Assembly (NCBI RefSeq): GCF_040717455.1
Contig: NZ_JBFEFH010000009.1
Span: 1-64,000, forward strand
Direction: 5' to 3'
Length of the DNA: 64,000 nt
DNA from: Tautonia sp040717455
Lineage (GTDB): Bacteria > Planctomycetota > Planctomycetia > Isosphaerales > Isosphaeraceae
Shown here in pieces: positions 7,957 to 16,957 of the stretch. Within the stretch, counting starts at the first letter, position 1; every line of letters starts with the position of its first letter. The position numbers and the translations under genes were made by a program. The notes below the pieces were generated by a model. It worked only from the letters and a program-made list of their open reading frames with translations, did not search any database and had not been told where the DNA came from.

Positions 7957-8511
7957 TCAATCGACCTCGCAAAGCCTCGTCGCCGCAGCGGCCCTGCTGC
8001 CATCGAACGTCTCAAGCGCGACCTGTACGGCATAATTGCCAGGGGCGAGCGGTGGCGTATCGATGCGGATGAGATCCGCAAAATCGTGATCCGGCGACGC
8101 CGGCGTCTCAAGGTACTGACGCTCGGCGATCGGTTCGATACCCTCAAGCTCGTCCCCCGGCTGGAAAGCGTCCTCGGGGAGAATCCGGACGACCCAGTAC
8201 AACGTTTCTGGGATCGACTCATTGACCTCGACCAGGGCGCTTGCCCCGACGGCCAGGGAATCGGCCGTCAGGATGACGCGAAGGTTTCGGACTCCATAAT
8301 GACTGGTCGGTCCCTGCGGGGATCGGCCGAAGGTCCTCGCGACCTGAGGCGATACCTCGTCTAGTCGATCCTCCGAAACCTCGGGTACGGATTCAGGCGC
8401 GGCCGCAATCGTGTTCCGGTTGGCGACCAGCTTCGACGATGTTGCGAATGCTGCACCAGCCAACAAGGCGACGACCGCGATTCGTCCAGCGACAACGATT
8501 GCTCGACTCAT
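7957..8511 (-). CDS. Secreted hypothetical protein
   Basis: A 184-residue protein with a signal peptide (SRAIVVAGRIAVVALLAGAAFA, residues 2-23). The mature part has the alternating pattern of a small beta-sandwich: DSLAVGASALVEVNE near the middle and LAPGNYAVQVALETFDG near the end, reminiscent of Ig-like or CalX-type folds but not assignable. The mRNA start reads AGGAGGACATGATG; the second ATG gives the better spacing (5 bases) and is used here. The interrupted gene 42 bases upstream (8554-8994) starts with nearly the same AGGAGGGCATGATG and also encodes a secreted protein, so the two look like one operon. Confidence 0.6.
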   Translation of the reverse strand: MSRAIVVAGRIAVVALLAGAAFATSSKLVANRNTIAAAPESVPEVSEDRLDEVSPQVARTFGRSPQGPTSHYGVRNLRVILTADSLAVGASALVEVNESIPETLYWVVRILPEDAFQPGDELEGIEPIAERQYLETPASPDHDFADLIRIDTPPLAPGNYAVQVALETFDGSRAAAATRLCEVD

Positions 8512-8553
8512 CATGTCCTCCTGGAGAAACCTGGAGTTGCGCAAACAGGGGAT

Positions 8554-8994
8554 TCACGGACAAAAGCGTGCGTTGAAATTGAAGGTGTCGTTGATGATCG
8601 TCTTAAATGAATATCCGTCAACGTCGAGTGTTTGCGGGTCCCCTGGGATTAGAGTATTTGCAGTGTATACAAGGTTAGATCTGTTTGAGGTTCCGCACTC
8701 GCCGTAGGCGTCATAAGTAGCTACTCCTTGGACACTTCCTACCAAATATACAACGCAATCTTCCATTCCAGGATCGCAGTCGAAATCGACATGGAACGCG
8801 ATTTTGGCTCTGACTTCCCAATGACCTTCGATAAAGATTCACTCCTGGCTAATGATATTAAATCCACCGATGGCGGTGGCCTCGGATTCGCAATCCGAAT
8901 AGCTTGGTAGAGCGGCGCCGAGAGGCGTCGACATCATTGTGAATGATGCTAGCAAGGCCGCAGAAATCGATGGCCAAAGCCGCTGGATCATCAT
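8554..8994 (-). pseudogene. Secreted protein gene interrupted by one in-frame TGA
   Basis: Reading leftward from ATG at 8994 (or ATG 8991, spaced 5 bases from AGGAGG), the frame gives 51 residues: a signal peptide (RLWPSISAALLASFTMMSTP), then ALPSYSDCESEATAIGG and IISQE. A TGA follows at 8839-8841. The same frame then continues without another stop for 94 residues to 8554 (IFIEGHWEVRAKIAFHVDFD, later DCVVYLVGSVQGV and NFNARFCP). Start signal, leader and downstream coding pattern all fit one 146-codon gene with a single nonsense codon, perhaps CGA to TGA. Selenocysteine is unlikely, as I see no stem-loop after the TGA. A sequencing error is possible. The DNA is AT-richer than its surroundings. 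Confidence 0.6.
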
Positions 8995-9116
8995 GCCCTC
9001 CTATGACCTTGAAGTGCAAAATCAATCGATGCCTAGCAACTCTCCGAAAGACGCAAGGAGAAGCAATAGTTTGTTGTGCCGCAATGTAGGTAAATCTGTT
9101 TCCGGAAGTCCTCTAG

Positions 9117-9242
9117 GAGGATGCCCCTGCATTTGATCCCCTTGCTCGCAGTCTTGCTATTGTTGGTGACGAAGGGGATTTGCCAGTTGAGGTTCCGGTT
9201 TATGAGAATGCTCAACCAGTGTCATTGCGATTTTCAGAATAA
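9117..9242 (+). pseudogene. Possible C-terminal gene remnant
   Basis: The rightward frame after a TAG at 9114 encodes 41 residues, including FDPLARSLAIVGDEGDLPVE and VPVYENAQPVSLRFSE, then TAA. The text looks protein-like, but upstream the frame is closed by TAG codons and there is no start. It may be the tail of a decayed gene. A leftward frame of similar length overlaps it (9033-9215), so this is a weak call. Confidence 0.2.
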
Positions 9243-9267
9243 TCCAAGAAAGCCCGATTGCTAGATT

Positions 9268-9298
9268 TATCTATTTCAGGGATTCTTTGAGGTGTCAA
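9268..9298 (-). promoter_or_regulatory. Sigma70-like promoter, leftward
   Basis: On the minus strand a perfect TTGACA (9293-9298) is followed after 19 bases by TAGATA (9268-9273). It would transcribe leftward into the secreted-protein pair at 8994-7957, leaving a leader of roughly 270 bases. The surrounding DNA is AT-rich, so chance matches are easier here. Confidence 0.35.
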
Positions 9299-9334
9299 GT
9301 GAAATCTTGGATTTTCGCGTGTGATGGCCGACGG

Positions 9335-9411
9335 GTGGCCGGGGCAAGCGTAGTGTGCCCCGGTGTCGCGGGCTGACTCCACCGGGGCACGCTACGCTTT
9401 GCCCCGGCCAC
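9335..9411. repeat. Large inverted repeat, GGCCGGGGCAA family
   Basis: The left arm 9335-9365 and right arm 9380-9411 pair over about 31 bases with two or three mismatches or gaps, around a 14-base loop. The arms read GTGGCCGGGGCAA...GTGCCCCGGTG and the reverse. The right arm is nearly identical to 12-43, at the other end of this region. The rest of 8995-9677 holds only the weak features listed separately. Confidence 0.7.
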
Positions 9412-9677
9412 ACAAGAAACGCAGGTGGCCCAAATAACGTCCGCGTTGAAGGCGTCGGGCGAATCGTACGTCGTCACGTGTCGATTGAATTGGGTCGTGA
9501 TGCCCTCGCTTCAGGCGGTCGTACCGTAAGAGCAACGGATGGGCGAGCAACCCGGACAGGACGTCTGAGTCCGGTTGGTGTTTCGAGGCCACGATGTCGG
9601 GCCGGGGCCTCCGGGGCGCGGGGCGTCTTGAACCGCTCGATGGTCTTGCTACGGCGGCGGTTGCGGTCGGCTGCGCG

Positions 9678-10796
9678 CTAGCGGCGCTGGGTGTAGCGGC
9701 GGACCTCGGGGGTGGTGAGGTAGATGGAGACGATGACGGTGACGGCGAGGATGGCCAGGCCGAGGTTGACCTGCTCCCAGGCGATGCGCTCGGTGAGGGG
9801 GACGATCCGGGGGACGAAGACGGCGTCGGGGGGGGGGGAATCGCCGGGGGGAGGGACGGACTGGAACGCGTCGACGGGGGCGGTCGAGGCGACGACGATC
9901 GGCATGACGATCAGGGCGACGACGTTGATCAGGCCGCCGAGCAAAAGGGCCGCGATCAGGAAGCGGGCCGAGCGGTTGCGGATCAATCGCACGGCGGCGA
10001 AGACCCCGAAGGCGCTGACGGCCGCCAGCAGGAGGAACCCCCAGCGGTGCGGCAGCTCGGGCTGCGTGAGATAGAGCGCGATCGACGCGATCGCCAGCCC
10101 CACGCCGACCAGGCCCGAGATGAAGCCGACGATCAGGACGCCGAAGGGGATCGGCGGGGGAGGCAGCGCGGGGGCCTCTTCCAGCAGGTCGAACGACTCG
10201 TCGCGCAGCCCGGTCTCCAGGTCGAGGTGGCAGCGGGGGCAGATGGACATGCCGGCCGGGACGACCCCGCCGCACGAGCAGCGCCGGGTGGTGAAGCGGG
10301 CCTCGGCCCCGGTCTTGCGGCGGGGGCGGACGGGCTCGTCGTCGTCGATCAGGCCGGCGGCGTCGGCCTCGGCATAGGGCGAAGGCCCCTCGGCCGGGGC
10401 GGTCGGCAGGATCCCCGAGGAAGGCGGGCGGGCCGATGGCTCAGCCGATTTCGGCTTCGGCGGGGTCGGTTTCGGTTTCGGCGGGGGGCTTGCCGGTCGA
10501 TCGTCTTCCTCGAACAGGAGCGGGAGGTTGAACTGGTCGCGGAGGTCGCCCGAGATGACGGGCAAGTCCGGCTCGTCGTCGCCGGACGGGGGGCGCTGGA
10601 GGGGCAGGTTGTTGGTCGAGGGGGATGAGGCCGGGGCGGCCGTGCCCATGCTCGGCTGCGACGGGCGGGCCGACGACCCGGCATCGCCGACCCGGAAGGT
10701 GGCGGTGCATCGCGGGCACTTCAGTTTCTTCCCCTCGGCGCCGTCGGGGACGTTAAGCACCGTCTCGCACCGGGGGCATTGCGTCCTCGAAGGCAT
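9678..10796 (-). CDS. MJ0042 zinc-finger membrane protein
   Basis: A 372-residue protein. Residues 1-40 form an MJ0042-type zinc ribbon (CPRC at 7-10, CPRC near 26-29). A long Pro/Ser/Lys-rich linker follows, then a second Cys-rich ribbon (RRCSCGG, ICPRCHLDLETG) before about four membrane helices in the last 170 residues, the last followed by TTPEVRRYTQRR. Planctomycetes have many such proteins; they are thought to be envelope proteins with a cytosolic metal-binding head, and the specific role is unknown. The open frame continues 93 codons upstream, but the ATG at 10796 starts exactly at the zinc ribbon and is preferred, although its Shine-Dalgarno is weak. Confidence 0.8.
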   Translation of the reverse strand: MPSRTQCPRCETVLNVPDGAEGKKLKCPRCTATFRVGDAGSSARPSQPSMGTAAPASSPSTNNLPLQRPPSGDDEPDLPVISGDLRDQFNLPLLFEEDDRPASPPPKPKPTPPKPKSAEPSARPPSSGILPTAPAEGPSPYAEADAAGLIDDDEPVRPRRKTGAEARFTTRRCSCGGVVPAGMSICPRCHLDLETGLRDESFDLLEEAPALPPPPIPFGVLIVGFISGLVGVGLAIASIALYLTQPELPHRWGFLLLAAVSAFGVFAAVRLIRNRSARFLIAALLLGGLINVVALIVMPIVVASTAPVDAFQSVPPPGDSPPPDAVFVPRIVPLTERIAWEQVNLGLAILAVTVIVSIYLTTPEVRRYTQRR

Positions 10797-11450
10797 GGGC
10801 TGCGATCCGCCTTGGGTTCGCCGGTCATCGACGGCGTCGCGCACGATCCGATCCGAAACGCCCCACCGCCGCGTTGCCGACCGATCCGCCTCGATTTGTC
10901 CCATCGTACACCACCCCCGGCGAACATCGAAGCCCACCTTCGCCGATCGGCCGAGATCGGACGGCCTTCGGGGACGCCCGAGGCCCGGAATCGACCCATC
11001 GTCTCGCAGGGCAACCCGGGAGACGTCGGGTTTCGACCCGCCGCCCCGGCCGGAGCCCGTCAGGCTTGCCGTCAAATCACTTCACTGCACTGCACTGCAC
11101 TGCAAAAAACGCCGGCCCGGAGGGACACTACGAAATCCCTCGGGCGGCGCGGCCATGAAGGGATTGTTCGAGAATCGGCGTCGATTCTTGAGGAACTGTG
11201 ATTTTTTTTCGGGAAATGATCCGAGTGATCCCGAACGGCCCGGATCGGCGTCTGCTCATGAGGGGTGGGGACCGATCCCTCGACCTCGCGGGGAGATCGG
11301 CCCGCGCAGGGGCCCGTGCCAAGGGGCAACTCGACCGGGCGGTCTCGAATGGTCCGTCGCGGACGTTGGCCGACCGGCGGCCCGGAATCCCCGAAGAAAC
11401 GCACGAGGATCGGGCCGGGAGGCGGAGGGGACGCGAGGGCCCGGAGGGGG
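10797..11450. other. Intergenic region without a clear gene
   Basis: About 650 bases between two leftward genes. Open frames on both strands are present, but their translations are Arg/Pro-rich and look like GC artefacts. The only distinct structure is the CACTG tandem array at 11083-11104. It probably carries the promoter of the 10796 gene, but no clear boxes were found. Confidence 0.5.
11083..11104 (+). repeat. (CACTG)n microsatellite
   Basis: A perfect tandem of the 5-base unit CACTG, 4.4 copies, followed by an A-run. The unit length is not a multiple of three and the array lies in non-coding DNA. Confidence 0.8.
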
Positions 11451-11942
11451 TCAGGCGGTGGTGGGGCCGAACGAGCCGGATTCGACGAGCTGCCGGGTGA
11501 CCTCGTGCCGGTAGTCGAACATTTTCTGGAGCTTGCTCCGAATCACGCCGTCGCCGAACAGCCGGCCGAGCATCCCCATCGGGGGCTCGTAGTCGACCTC
11601 GTCGCGGAGGATGGTCCCCCCCCGGCCGTCGTCGAGGAACGAGTGGACGTGATACCAGCGGGCGAACGGGCCGGAGACCTGGCGGTCGGCGAAGCGATGC
11701 GGCGGCTCGTACTCGGTGTGCTCGGCGACCCATCGCATGGGGACCGGGCCGACCTTCGAGACGAGCACGACCCTGGCGCCCGGCCTGATCGAATCGGCCT
11801 GCTGCTCGACGTGGACGTGTTCCCAGGGGGGGATCAGGTGTTGCAGCGCCCCGGGGCTCTCGTGGAAGGCGAAGACCGTTTCCGGGGGGGCGGCGATGCG
11901 GCTTTCCTTGACAAAGGTCATGGGCGATTGGCTCGTCGTCAA
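11451..11942 (-). CDS. SRPBCC family protein
   Basis: A 163-residue START-like (SRPBCC, COG4276-like) domain protein. The pattern FVKESRIAAPPETVFAFHES at the start, a central GARVVLVSKVGPVPMRW strand region and a long C-terminal helix (RSKLQKMFDYRHEVTRQL) match the helix-grip fold that binds hydrophobic ligands in a deep pocket. Members are often linked to lipid, quinone or carotenoid chemistry, but the ligand here is unknown. It is followed leftward by a long non-coding gap and preceded 42 bases upstream by the DUF6498 gene on the same strand, so the two may share a transcript. Confidence 0.82.
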   Translation of the reverse strand: MTTSQSPMTFVKESRIAAPPETVFAFHESPGALQHLIPPWEHVHVEQQADSIRPGARVVLVSKVGPVPMRWVAEHTEYEPPHRFADRQVSGPFARWYHVHSFLDDGRGGTILRDEVDYEPPMGMLGRLFGDGVIRSKLQKMFDYRHEVTRQLVESGSFGPTTA

Positions 11943-11984
11943 GATTGAGAGGGAGCGATCAATTCGGATGGTTCCCTGTTCGGT

Positions 11985-12800
11985 TTAGGCCGAAGCGGCC
12001 GGAGCGTCGAGCCTCCGGGCGGCCATCAGCTCGGCGGCGGTCTTCAGGCCGATGAGCAAGACCAGCGCCGGCGTGGGCGATCCGAGGAGCATGACGGCGA
12101 ATCCGCCGAAGATCAGGACCACATGCAACAGCACCACCCGGCCGTAGGCCCGGATCATCAGGCCGATCGGCGAGGGCTCGGCCTCGGCGTTGGCCTTGCC
12201 TCGGAGCTGATCGCGGAGGACCGAGACGGCCAGGCTGACGCCGATCAGGATGCCGGCCAGGGTGATCTGGCCCGTCGGCAGGCCCGCTTGCGGTGCTCCG
12301 AAGCCGAAGCCGAGGCCGAAGCCGGGCAAGCCCCCGAACCCCCCCGCCGGCCCCCGGCCGACGAACAGGAGGAACACGAAGACCCCGTGCACCGCCCAGA
12401 ACAGACCATAATGGACGAGGAAGAACAGGACCATGCCCAGTCGCCCGGCGACGGGGATCGGGCCGTTGAACGGGCGAGGATGGGCTTCGGAGGGGATGAG
12501 GGGGGCGCCGGGCTCGGCATCGGGCTCAGGATCGGGGACGATCGGGGTCGCGCGGGCCTGCCGGGTGATGGTGGCCAGCCGCTGCTGGAGGGGGCCCGGC
12601 ACCAATCCGGCCATCGAGGTGACGGGGCCCCGGCTCAGGAGCATCCGGGCGGCGGTCTCGAGCCCTCGCAGGCCGTTCTCGATCCAGAAGACCACCATGA
12701 CCGGCGCGACCGACCAGCCGAAGAACAGGACGCCGACCATCGGCGCGAGGTTCTCGACCAGGATGGCCGCGGGGTGCGGTTTCGGGGCGGCGACGGGCAT
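11985..12800 (-). CDS. DUF6498 family membrane protein
   Basis: A 271-residue membrane protein. The N-terminal motif (LVENLAPMVGVLFFGWS, then VMVVFWIENGLRG) is the hallmark of DUF6498, a family of unknown function. About five to six membrane helices are visible, with a Pro/Glu-rich cytosolic loop around residues 80-120. One loop is rich in FGLPGFGLGFGFG-type residues. The ATG at 12800 has GGAG nine bases upstream and replaces a start seven codons earlier. Confidence 0.78.
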   Translation of the reverse strand: MPVAAPKPHPAAILVENLAPMVGVLFFGWSVAPVMVVFWIENGLRGLETAARMLLSRGPVTSMAGLVPGPLQQRLATITRQARATPIVPDPEPDAEPGAPLIPSEAHPRPFNGPIPVAGRLGMVLFFLVHYGLFWAVHGVFVFLLFVGRGPAGGFGGLPGFGLGFGFGAPQAGLPTGQITLAGILIGVSLAVSVLRDQLRGKANAEAEPSPIGLMIRAYGRVVLLHVVLIFGGFAVMLLGSPTPALVLLIGLKTAAELMAARRLDAPAASA

Positions 12801-12945
12801 GGGAGCACACTCCGGAATCAACGAAGGATCGGGAACAGGAGAGGTCAGGCACTTCGATCGCGTTCGAAGGTCTTCATCAATTGCAACGGCCCGAAGCCCA
12901 ACCGGGAGCCTCGGCCCGGATCGAATCCGGGAAAGCCCCGCCCCC

Positions 12946-12975
12946 TTGACCGGGTCCGGGGGAGCGACCTAGCAT
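12946..12975 (+). promoter_or_regulatory. Sigma70-like promoter of the 13047 gene
   Basis: TTGACC (12946-12951), an 18-base spacer and TAGCAT (12970-12975), about 70 bases upstream of the ATG at 13047. Position and orientation fit the rightward operon 13047-16840. Confidence 0.45.
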
Positions 12976-13046
12976 AAGATGCATCTCAAGAGCGGCCCGT
13001 GATCTCGGTCCGCCTCCATTTTCCGAACTCATTTGCTCATCCCGAG

Positions 13047-16000
13047 ATGAAGACACCGAAGCCGTCCGACCGACCCGCCGGAGCGCCGGAGCCGGGGGCC
13101 GGGACCGAAGCCGCCGCGGCCGAAGCCCCGACCCCGCCTCCCGAGCCGATGACTCCCCAGCGCGTCCAGGAGTGGAACGCCTACTACGACCTGTTCGTGG
13201 CCGGCTTCGCGCTCTTACTCTGTTTCGCCGCCTCGGCGACGATTATCGATAACTCGGTCGTCTGGAGCCACTTGCGGACCGGCCAGTTGATCGACCAGGC
13301 CGGCGGCCCGATCACGACCGAGCCGTTCTCGTACGCCGTCCCCGAGGGGACCCGGTGGGTCAACATCCCCTGGATCTTCCAGTGGGCCTCGTACCACGTC
13401 CACGAACTGGGCCGGAGCCTGGCCGACACGTTGGAACGCCCGGTTGAGCAGCGCGACGACTTCGGGGCGGCGGCGCTGGTGGCGGTCAACGCGACGCTCC
13501 GCCTCCTGGCGGCCCTGATGCTGTTGATGATCCGGAGGCCGGGGCCGGGCCTCTGGTGGGTGGCGGTGACGACCGTGCTGGCGATGGGGGCGATCGTCAC
13601 CCCGCTGGGCGGCCAGCCGCTGCGGATCGCCCTGGGGGGCATGGTCGGCATGGGGGCGGTGGTCTCGCCGTCGACCTGGGGCCTGATCCTGCTGGCCCTG
13701 ATGCTCCTGCTCCTGCACTGGACGTACAACCTGGGACGCCGGGGGGCGCTCTTCGCGGTGATCCCCCTGTTCGCGCTCTGGGTCAACGTGGACCTGTCGT
13801 TCGCGGTGGGCCTGCTGCTGCTGGCGGCCGTGGTGATCGGCTCCGGGCTGAAGCCGGGCCGATCGGACCGGGTCGAGGCGAACGCCCCGGGCCTGGTGCC
13901 GGGCCTGGCGGCGCTCGGGCTGAGTGCCCTGGCCTGCCTGGCCAACCCGTCGACGGTCTACGCCTTCTCGTCCGGGTTCTCGCCCTTGCTGGACGTCTTC
14001 CGGCCCGCCCCCGAGGCCCTGATGCAGGAGCAGGTGACGCTCCTGCCCTTCCTCCCTCGCGGGGAACGCAGCCGGGAGCTGTTCTTCGGCGTCGAGTACG
14101 GGACGATCCTCAGCTACTACCTGTCCCTGATCTTCCTGGGCCTGGTCTCGTTCGTGCTCAACCGCAAGCGGTTCGACCTGGGCCGCTTCCTGATGTTCCT
14201 GGTCGCCGCGGTGATGGCCGGCCTGCTCTGGCGGTATCAGGACGTGATGGGCGTGGTGCTGGCCGTCTGCCTGGCCCTGAACGGGCAGGAATGGTTCCAG
14301 GAGACCTTCGGCACCGAGGGGCGCATGGGGGCCGGCTGGCGGGTCTGGTCGGTCGGCGGCCGCCTGGCGACGATCGGGTTGATTACCGTGGTGACCCTGG
14401 CCGGCCTGACCGGCTACGGCAAGCGGTTCGGCGAGCCCCCGTTCGGCTTCGGCCTGGAGGCCGACCGCTTCGCCTTCGAGGCGGCCGACTACCTCCGCGA
14501 GGCCCCGATCGAGGGCCGGGTGATGAACCTCCGGCTCGCTCTCGGCGACGCGATGAACTGGCGGACCTATCCGAACCGCCAGGTCTTCGTCGACAGCCGA
14601 TTGCCGCGGTCGGTCGTCGAGGACGTCCTGCAGGATTACGAACGGGTCCGCCGCGCGCTCGCCGACGGCGACACCGAGACCTGGCGAGAGATCCTCGACC
14701 GCCACGGCGTGAGCGTGTTGATGGTCGACCTGCCCGGCGCCGGCGAGCTGCGGTCTCGCCTGACCGATGCCCTCGACGCCAGCCCCGACTGGATCGGCTT
14801 CTACGACGACGGCCAGGTCTTGCTCTACGGCCGGCTCGACCAGAGCCCGGTCGTCAGCCAGGCCGACAGGGACTATTTCGGCGAGCGACGGCTCGACGCC
14901 GAGGAGATCGTCTTCAACCGGGGCAATCCGCCTCGGCCGTTCGACCGCCCGCCGCGACCGACCGACGTGCTCGACCGCTTCTCGAACGTCCGGGCCCTGG
15001 CGCCGATCCAGCCGCACGTGCTGGCCGCCCGCCGTTGGCTCGATCGCGGCCTGAGGGCCGCCGGGGGGAACCCCGACGCCTTGCCGAGCATCGCCATTTG
15101 CTTGCTGGCGGTCCAGGAATGCCGGGACGCCCTGGCCGTCCGGCCGGACGACCCCGACGCCTTCTTCGTGCTGAGCATCGCCTACCGCTACCTCGCCCAG
15201 CAGGAGACCCAGCTCCTGGCCGCCGCCGAGGATCCGGCCCTGCTGGCCGGCACGACCCCCTCGCCGCTCCGGCTGCGGCAGTTGCAGCGGATCACGGCCC
15301 TGAACAGCTTCATCCAGACCGTGCCCAAGCCGCCGGCCAATGCCGAGGCCCGGATCGCCCTGCGCGGTGCCCACCTCGAACTGGCCGGCCTGTACGAGAC
15401 CTCCGGCTTCCTCGACCTGACCCGCGACCAGCTCGGCGCGACGCTCGACCTGTTCGACTCGGAAGAGCTGATGACCGAGGAGGATCTGGCCTTCGTCGAG
15501 GGGATTCGGACCGGCTATGACAGCCTGACCGAGCAGATCGAGCAGGTCCGCGTGCAGCTCGAGGAGGCCGAGCTGGAAGGCCAGGTCGACCTGGCCCAGC
15601 TCGGTGCCGCGGCCCTGAACCAGGGGCTGGCCGAGCTGGCCCTGAGCTACCTGACCCAGGCCGAGCGATCGGGGATCGGGCTGGCGACCGTCCGCATGCA
15701 GCTGGTCGACCTGCTCTGCGACATCGGCCGGCCCGACCAGGCGATCACCTACCTCGGCGGCGGCGACGAGGTGAGCCTCTCGACCGGCCCCGGCACGGTC
15801 CCGTTCCGCCAGGGGCGGGTCTACTTCCTGATGGGAGACTCCCGGACCTCTTCGGAACTGTGGCGGAACCTCGCGATCCCGCAGCTCCGCGCCTCCCGAT
15901 CGCAGGAGGCCATCCAGACGGCCACCCTGATGACCACCGGCCAGCCGATGGCCGCCATCCAGGCCGCCCTGAGCGTGCCGAACCAGCTCCGCCAGCAGGC

Positions 16001-16436
16001 CGAATGGGAGTTCGCCCTCGGCCTGAACCTGCTCGAAGGCGGCTTCCCGGGCGAGGCGGGCGAACCGCTCCAGGCGTGCCTGGAACTCGAGCCCGAGCTC
16101 CCCGGCCGCCCGATCGCCGCCTATTACCTCGAACGCCTCGGCCTCGACGTCCCCGAGCCCCCTGCCGAGGAGGAACCGAGCGACGCCGAGGCGGCCGCCG
16201 ATCCCGAGCCGGCCGCCGATCCCGAGCCGGCCAACTCGGACCCCGGCACGCCGGAGCCTGCTCCCTCGCAGCCCGAAGCGACCGAATCGGAACCGGCTCC
16301 GGCTCCCACGCCGGAGCCGGAGCCGGAGTCGGAGCCGGAGTCGGAGTCGGAGCCTGCTCCTTCACCAGAGCCGGGCCCGGAACCCGCACCAGAGCCGGAG
16401 CCTGATTCTGACGATCCGGGAGCGACGGGGCGATGA
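13047..16436 (+). CDS. Large polytopic membrane protein with TPR-like C-terminal part
   Basis: A 1,129-residue protein. A Pro/Ala-rich cytosolic start of about 45 residues precedes roughly ten membrane helices (to about residue 480), with a layout like planctomycete glycosyltransferase/PMT-type membrane proteins. A soluble region with NWRTYPNRQVFVDSRLP follows, as seen after the membrane part of such proteins, then helical TPR-like repeats (about 640-1010). The last 100 residues are a Pro-Glu-Ala low-complexity tail (EPEPEPESEPES type). The ATG at 13047 is chosen over an upstream GTG because it suits the promoter; its ribosome site is weak. The stop overlaps the next gene as ATGA. Function not assignable from sequence alone. 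Confidence 0.75.
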   Translation: MKTPKPSDRPAGAPEPGAGTEAAAAEAPTPPPEPMTPQRVQEWNAYYDLFVAGFALLLCFAASATIIDNSVVWSHLRTGQLIDQAGGPITTEPFSYAVPEGTRWVNIPWIFQWASYHVHELGRSLADTLERPVEQRDDFGAAALVAVNATLRLLAALMLLMIRRPGPGLWWVAVTTVLAMGAIVTPLGGQPLRIALGGMVGMGAVVSPSTWGLILLALMLLLLHWTYNLGRRGALFAVIPLFALWVNVDLSFAVGLLLLAAVVIGSGLKPGRSDRVEANAPGLVPGLAALGLSALACLANPSTVYAFSSGFSPLLDVFRPAPEALMQEQVTLLPFLPRGERSRELFFGVEYGTILSYYLSLIFLGLVSFVLNRKRFDLGRFLMFLVAAVMAGLLWRYQDVMGVVLAVCLALNGQEWFQETFGTEGRMGAGWRVWSVGGRLATIGLITVVTLAGLTGYGKRFGEPPFGFGLEADRFAFEAADYLREAPIEGRVMNLRLALGDAMNWRTYPNRQVFVDSRLPRSVVEDVLQDYERVRRALADGDTETWREILDRHGVSVLMVDLPGAGELRSRLTDALDASPDWIGFYDDGQVLLYGRLDQSPVVSQADRDYFGERRLDAEEIVFNRGNPPRPFDRPPRPTDVLDRFSNVRALAPIQPHVLAARRWLDRGLRAAGGNPDALPSIAICLLAVQECRDALAVRPDDPDAFFVLSIAYRYLAQQETQLLAAAEDPALLAGTTPSPLRLRQLQRITALNSFIQTVPKPPANAEARIALRGAHLELAGLYETSGFLDLTRDQLGATLDLFDSEELMTEEDLAFVEGIRTGYDSLTEQIEQVRVQLEEAELEGQVDLAQLGAAALNQGLAELALSYLTQAERSGIGLATVRMQLVDLLCDIGRPDQAITYLGGGDEVSLSTGPGTVPFRQGRVYFLMGDSRTSSELWRNLAIPQLRASRSQEAIQTATLMTTGQPMAAIQAALSVPNQLRQQAEWEFALGLNLLEGGFPGEAGEPLQACLELEPELPGRPIAAYYLERLGLDVPEPPAEEEPSDAEAAADPEPAADPEPANSDPGTPEPAPSQPEATESEPAPAPTPEPEPESEPESESEPAPSPEPGPEPAPEPEPDSDDPGATGR

Positions 16437-16840
16437 AGACGATCCCGCGATCCGGGATGACGGGCGAGGAGCGGATCACGGTCGATGAGTCGAACCGGAT
16501 CGTCTTCGCCGACGATCGGATGCCGGCCGTCCTGTCGACCCCCTGGCTGGTCGCGCACCTGGAGTACGCGGCCAGGCACGCCATCGCCCCGTGCCTGGAG
16601 GAGCATGAGCGGTCGGTCGGCACGTTCATCGAGGTCGAGCACCTCGGGGCGAGCCCGGAAGGGGCAACCGTCGTCTGCCGGGCCCGGGTCATCCATGTGG
16701 ACGGCCCGAGCGTGACGTTCCAGGTCGAGGCGCGCGACGAGGTCGAGCTGATCGCCCGGGGCATCCACCGCCGCCGGGTGATCGACGTCGATCGCTTCGC
16801 CCGCCGCCTGGCCCGGAAGCGCGGCCGCCTGCAAGGCTGA
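16433..16840 (+). CDS. FlK-like hot-dog thioesterase
   Basis: A 135-residue single-domain hot-dog protein resembling the fluoroacetyl-CoA thioesterase (FlK) family. The signature is a helix with LSTPWLVAHLEYAARHA, then SVGTFIEVEHLGASPEGATV and a strand ending in RGIHRRRVIDVDRF. Family members hydrolyse small acyl-CoA thioesters, but most genomic homologues have no known substrate, so fluoroacetate resistance should not be assumed. It is translationally coupled (ATGA) to the large membrane protein upstream, a pairing worth noting because the two have no obvious biochemical link. Confidence 0.8.
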   Translation: MKTIPRSGMTGEERITVDESNRIVFADDRMPAVLSTPWLVAHLEYAARHAIAPCLEEHERSVGTFIEVEHLGASPEGATVVCRARVIHVDGPSVTFQVEARDEVELIARGIHRRRVIDVDRFARRLARKRGRLQG

Positions 16841-16957
16841 CGGCCCGACTCGCCGTTGCCTCGGCGCCGCCTACAACGGCCCGGAGACGGGCCGCGCTCG
16901 CGACACCCATCGCCCCCGAGCGATCGGCCCCCTTGCTTCGGGAGTCGATCGCCACCC

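Noticed and set aside
8839..8841. Selenocysteine codon
   Set aside because: No stem-loop is evident in the 40 bases after the TGA, and the position has no redox context such as CxxU; a nonsense mutation is simpler.
9121..9264. 47-codon rightward frame with a hydrophobic start (LHLIPLLAVLLLLV)
   Set aside because: AGGAGG directly touches the ATG with no spacing, and the frame overlaps other weak frames; support is insufficient.
16433..16840. Calling the thioesterase a fluoroacetate-resistance gene
   Set aside because: Only fold-level similarity is visible; most FlK-like proteins have other or unknown substrates.
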